Shown in pieces: positions 62,094-64,000 of a DNA stretch of 64,000 nt. Both the position numbers and the translations under genes were made by a program. Each line of letters opens with the position of its first letter. Positions within the stretch are counted from its first letter, which is position 1. Source of the stretch: Pycnopodia helianthoides (taxonomy: Eukaryota > Echinodermata > Asteroidea > Forcipulatida > Asteriidae); NCBI GenBank assembly GCA_032158295.1, contig CM063256.1:10462453-10526452 (forward strand), given 5' to 3'. Below the pieces are notes generated by a model that saw only the letters and a list, made by a program, of their open reading frames with translations, ran no database searches and was not told the origin of the DNA.

Positions 62094-64000
62094 TTTGACG
62101 AAATGCGACGGCGAACCAAAATTGGCAATCGAAAAGTCGCTCGGTTCATCGCCCACCCAATGGACCCCAAGGTTAGGCTGTTGCTGATGTTCTACACAGG
62201 GTTGGTTGCTCCCAACCAAACTGGAGCTTTACAGCCTGCACCCCTGTTTACTGCACGTGCGAAAGAAGACAGAACTGGCGGCAAGATCCTACAGCATTAT
62301 AAGCTTATAACGTTAAACTAGACGCGATGTGTGCCTTCGACGGGGAGGCTTACGTTCGAAATGCGACGCTTCATTTTAGGGCCGAACGATTTTGCGAAAA
62401 AATGCCGCTTCCAAAATGCACATTAATGATGCAGCGAGAGTGACAAGGCAAGCCCCGCCCATGGCCAGCGCTATCACGTAGGCAGTTTGAAGATAACTTC
62501 GTACATGTATATTTGTCACAGCTTCTCGTTCATGAACACGTCGGACTTTCATTTTTTTTTTTTTTTTTATTTGTTAAGATGTTAATGCTCAGCATTTTCT
62601 TTATTGAACTGGCGAAAAAGAGACGGGATAGATTGTCCTTATCCCCAGCCGAATAGAGGAGGGAGTATAAATATAATTTGTGTTCCTTGGAAACCTCCAT
62701 TAAAAATTATTGGTGTGAGCCTCGGACCTCCGTATGGATTGTATACAGCTAGCCGACTGTGAGGAAAACCTCAGTATGGCCTTTCAGTTATTAGTATTTT
62801 TCCAACACAGTTGAAGGATTTCTTATTATAAATAAAAAGTAAATAAATTATCATCGAAAATTCCCAATATAGGGGTCCTTGGAATGTCTACAGGGGTCGA
62901 TTTCATAAAGAGCTAAGTTTGATCTCAACATTGAATCAATATTCATAAATACCTGGGACAGTTTATCCATTCTGATTGGACGAGAAGACATCACGTGGGT
63001 GTTTAAACGGACGATATAACACCGACTAGAAGTGTTTAAACATGGCCTGGCAATATTTTGTCAAAGAGGGCGCTATCACGTTTGCGCGGAGCGCGCAAAA
63101 GTGGTAAGCCGCTTCGTTTATTTCGCGCAAGTTGGAAACTTGCGTGCGATAGCTTGAAACTTAAGCGCGCAAGTTCGAAAATTGCGCGACGTGGTTTTTC
63201 TACACGCATAGAAATTCAACGCCGAGTCGAGGTGAGCTAAGGCTAAACTGTCAGATTTGTTCTCAACTTTTACAGGGTTTTTGGATAATTTTAGGAGAAA
63301 GGTATTTATGAATGGGAATCAAAGTGTGTTGAATCGGTTTTAAACTAGTGTTTAAACCCGCCGAGGCCTGGTTCTTGATAATATCACCTCGACTTCGTCT
63401 CAGTGATATTATTGTGACGAGATTGGGTGGACCGACACAAGTCTAATCGGCCTTTCTTCTAGAAGGTTCTTGAACCTTTAGTGCGGAAGTAGGTCGGAGG
63501 GGAGCGTGCTGCCGGCGTGGTCACGGACAGGCATCGTTCAATCTGGTAGTGGTTGGATGATGCCTGGGCGTGTCTAAGCCGAGTGCCGAGGCGTGGCTTG
63601 TCCGGGCGCGCCCGGGCTTGTCAGGCAGAGTTATTTTAGCTAGCAAGCTTGACAGAAGTGTCTTCAGGGAGTTCGTTTTGCGAAAGACGTAAAGCTTTGG
63701 TGGTGCGGGAAAAGTCCTGCGAGCACTCCGGTGAGTGTAGGTTTCTGTTGCTGTCCGCCGGAAACACACTGCTGTCTCCGACCCGCTTTCACATCTTTCT
63801 ATGGCCCTGTTAACTGTGTATTAACTTGCTGAGTGCAGCGTTCCGGGGAGCGATACAGTGGGAATCGTGCCGGTAGGTTTACCTGTTGCGTAAATTGTTG
63901 CTTTACGATTGTGTTACAGTGTTTGAGTAGCCTTTCAGAATAGTTGCGATGAAGTGACGGCTAGTAGTTGAGTTCACATAGAACTTGAATGGCGCAGGCG
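62094..64000. other. Intergenic; CpG-containing repeats, possible LTR start at right edge
   Basis: No gene recognised. 63080-63200 is rich in GCGCGCAA/TTGCGCGC motifs. From 63413 (TGTGACGAGATTGGG, like the TGTGACGG start of the LTRs at 52270) the sequence becomes GC-richer up to the window end, without ORFs that look coding. This could be an LTR or promoter continuing outside. Confidence 0.35.

Overview
This is eukaryotic, repeat-dense, AT-rich DNA with GT-AG introns. I read it as a marine deuterostome, most likely an echinoderm and possibly a sea star. The basis is the mix of an NXPE gene, an animal UDP-glucuronosyltransferase, a WSC module, a secreted C-type lectin with a PAN domain, and many short inverted-repeat transposons (for example ends GGGCCCAATTTC). 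The species assignment is inference. I found no rRNA, CRISPR array or bacterial operon.

Layout. 1-118: possible partial exon on the minus strand. 3.57-10.32 kb: a complete four-exon NXPE-family gene (539 codons) whose first intron holds a LINE remnant and several MITEs. 10.9-12.4 kb: a decayed Tx1/L1-type LINE. From about 11.5 to 32.8 kb the sequence turns into homopolymer runs with missing bases. I can still align parts of it (18.2-21.9 kb) to the clean 2.63 kb tandem unit at 32.83-37.79 kb, so much of this block is probably a badly resolved tandem array. 37.94-38.06 kb: an inverted copy of NXPE exon 1. 38.5-38.9 kb: a broken WSC module. 40.98-49.75 kb: a five-exon UDP-glucuronosyltransferase with one apparent single-base frame slip and introns full of microsatellites and foldback elements. 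49.8-52.1 kb: nested MITEs. 52.27-59.46 kb: an LTR retrotransposon with both LTRs and a CTAC target duplication. Most of its pol is deleted, but it carries two small membrane-protein ORFs before gag and a C2H2 zinc-finger ORF after the integrase remnant. 61.23-61.94 kb: a minus-strand single-exon secreted lectin. The right edge is intergenic and may enter another LTR.

The host genes are unrelated to one another: a membrane-anchored NXPE esterase-like protein, an ER conjugating enzyme and a secreted lectin. The most unusual parts are the extra ORFs of the LTR element, the inverted NXPE exon 1 pair facing the LINE-derived tandem array, and a foldback family with 8-9 bp target duplications.
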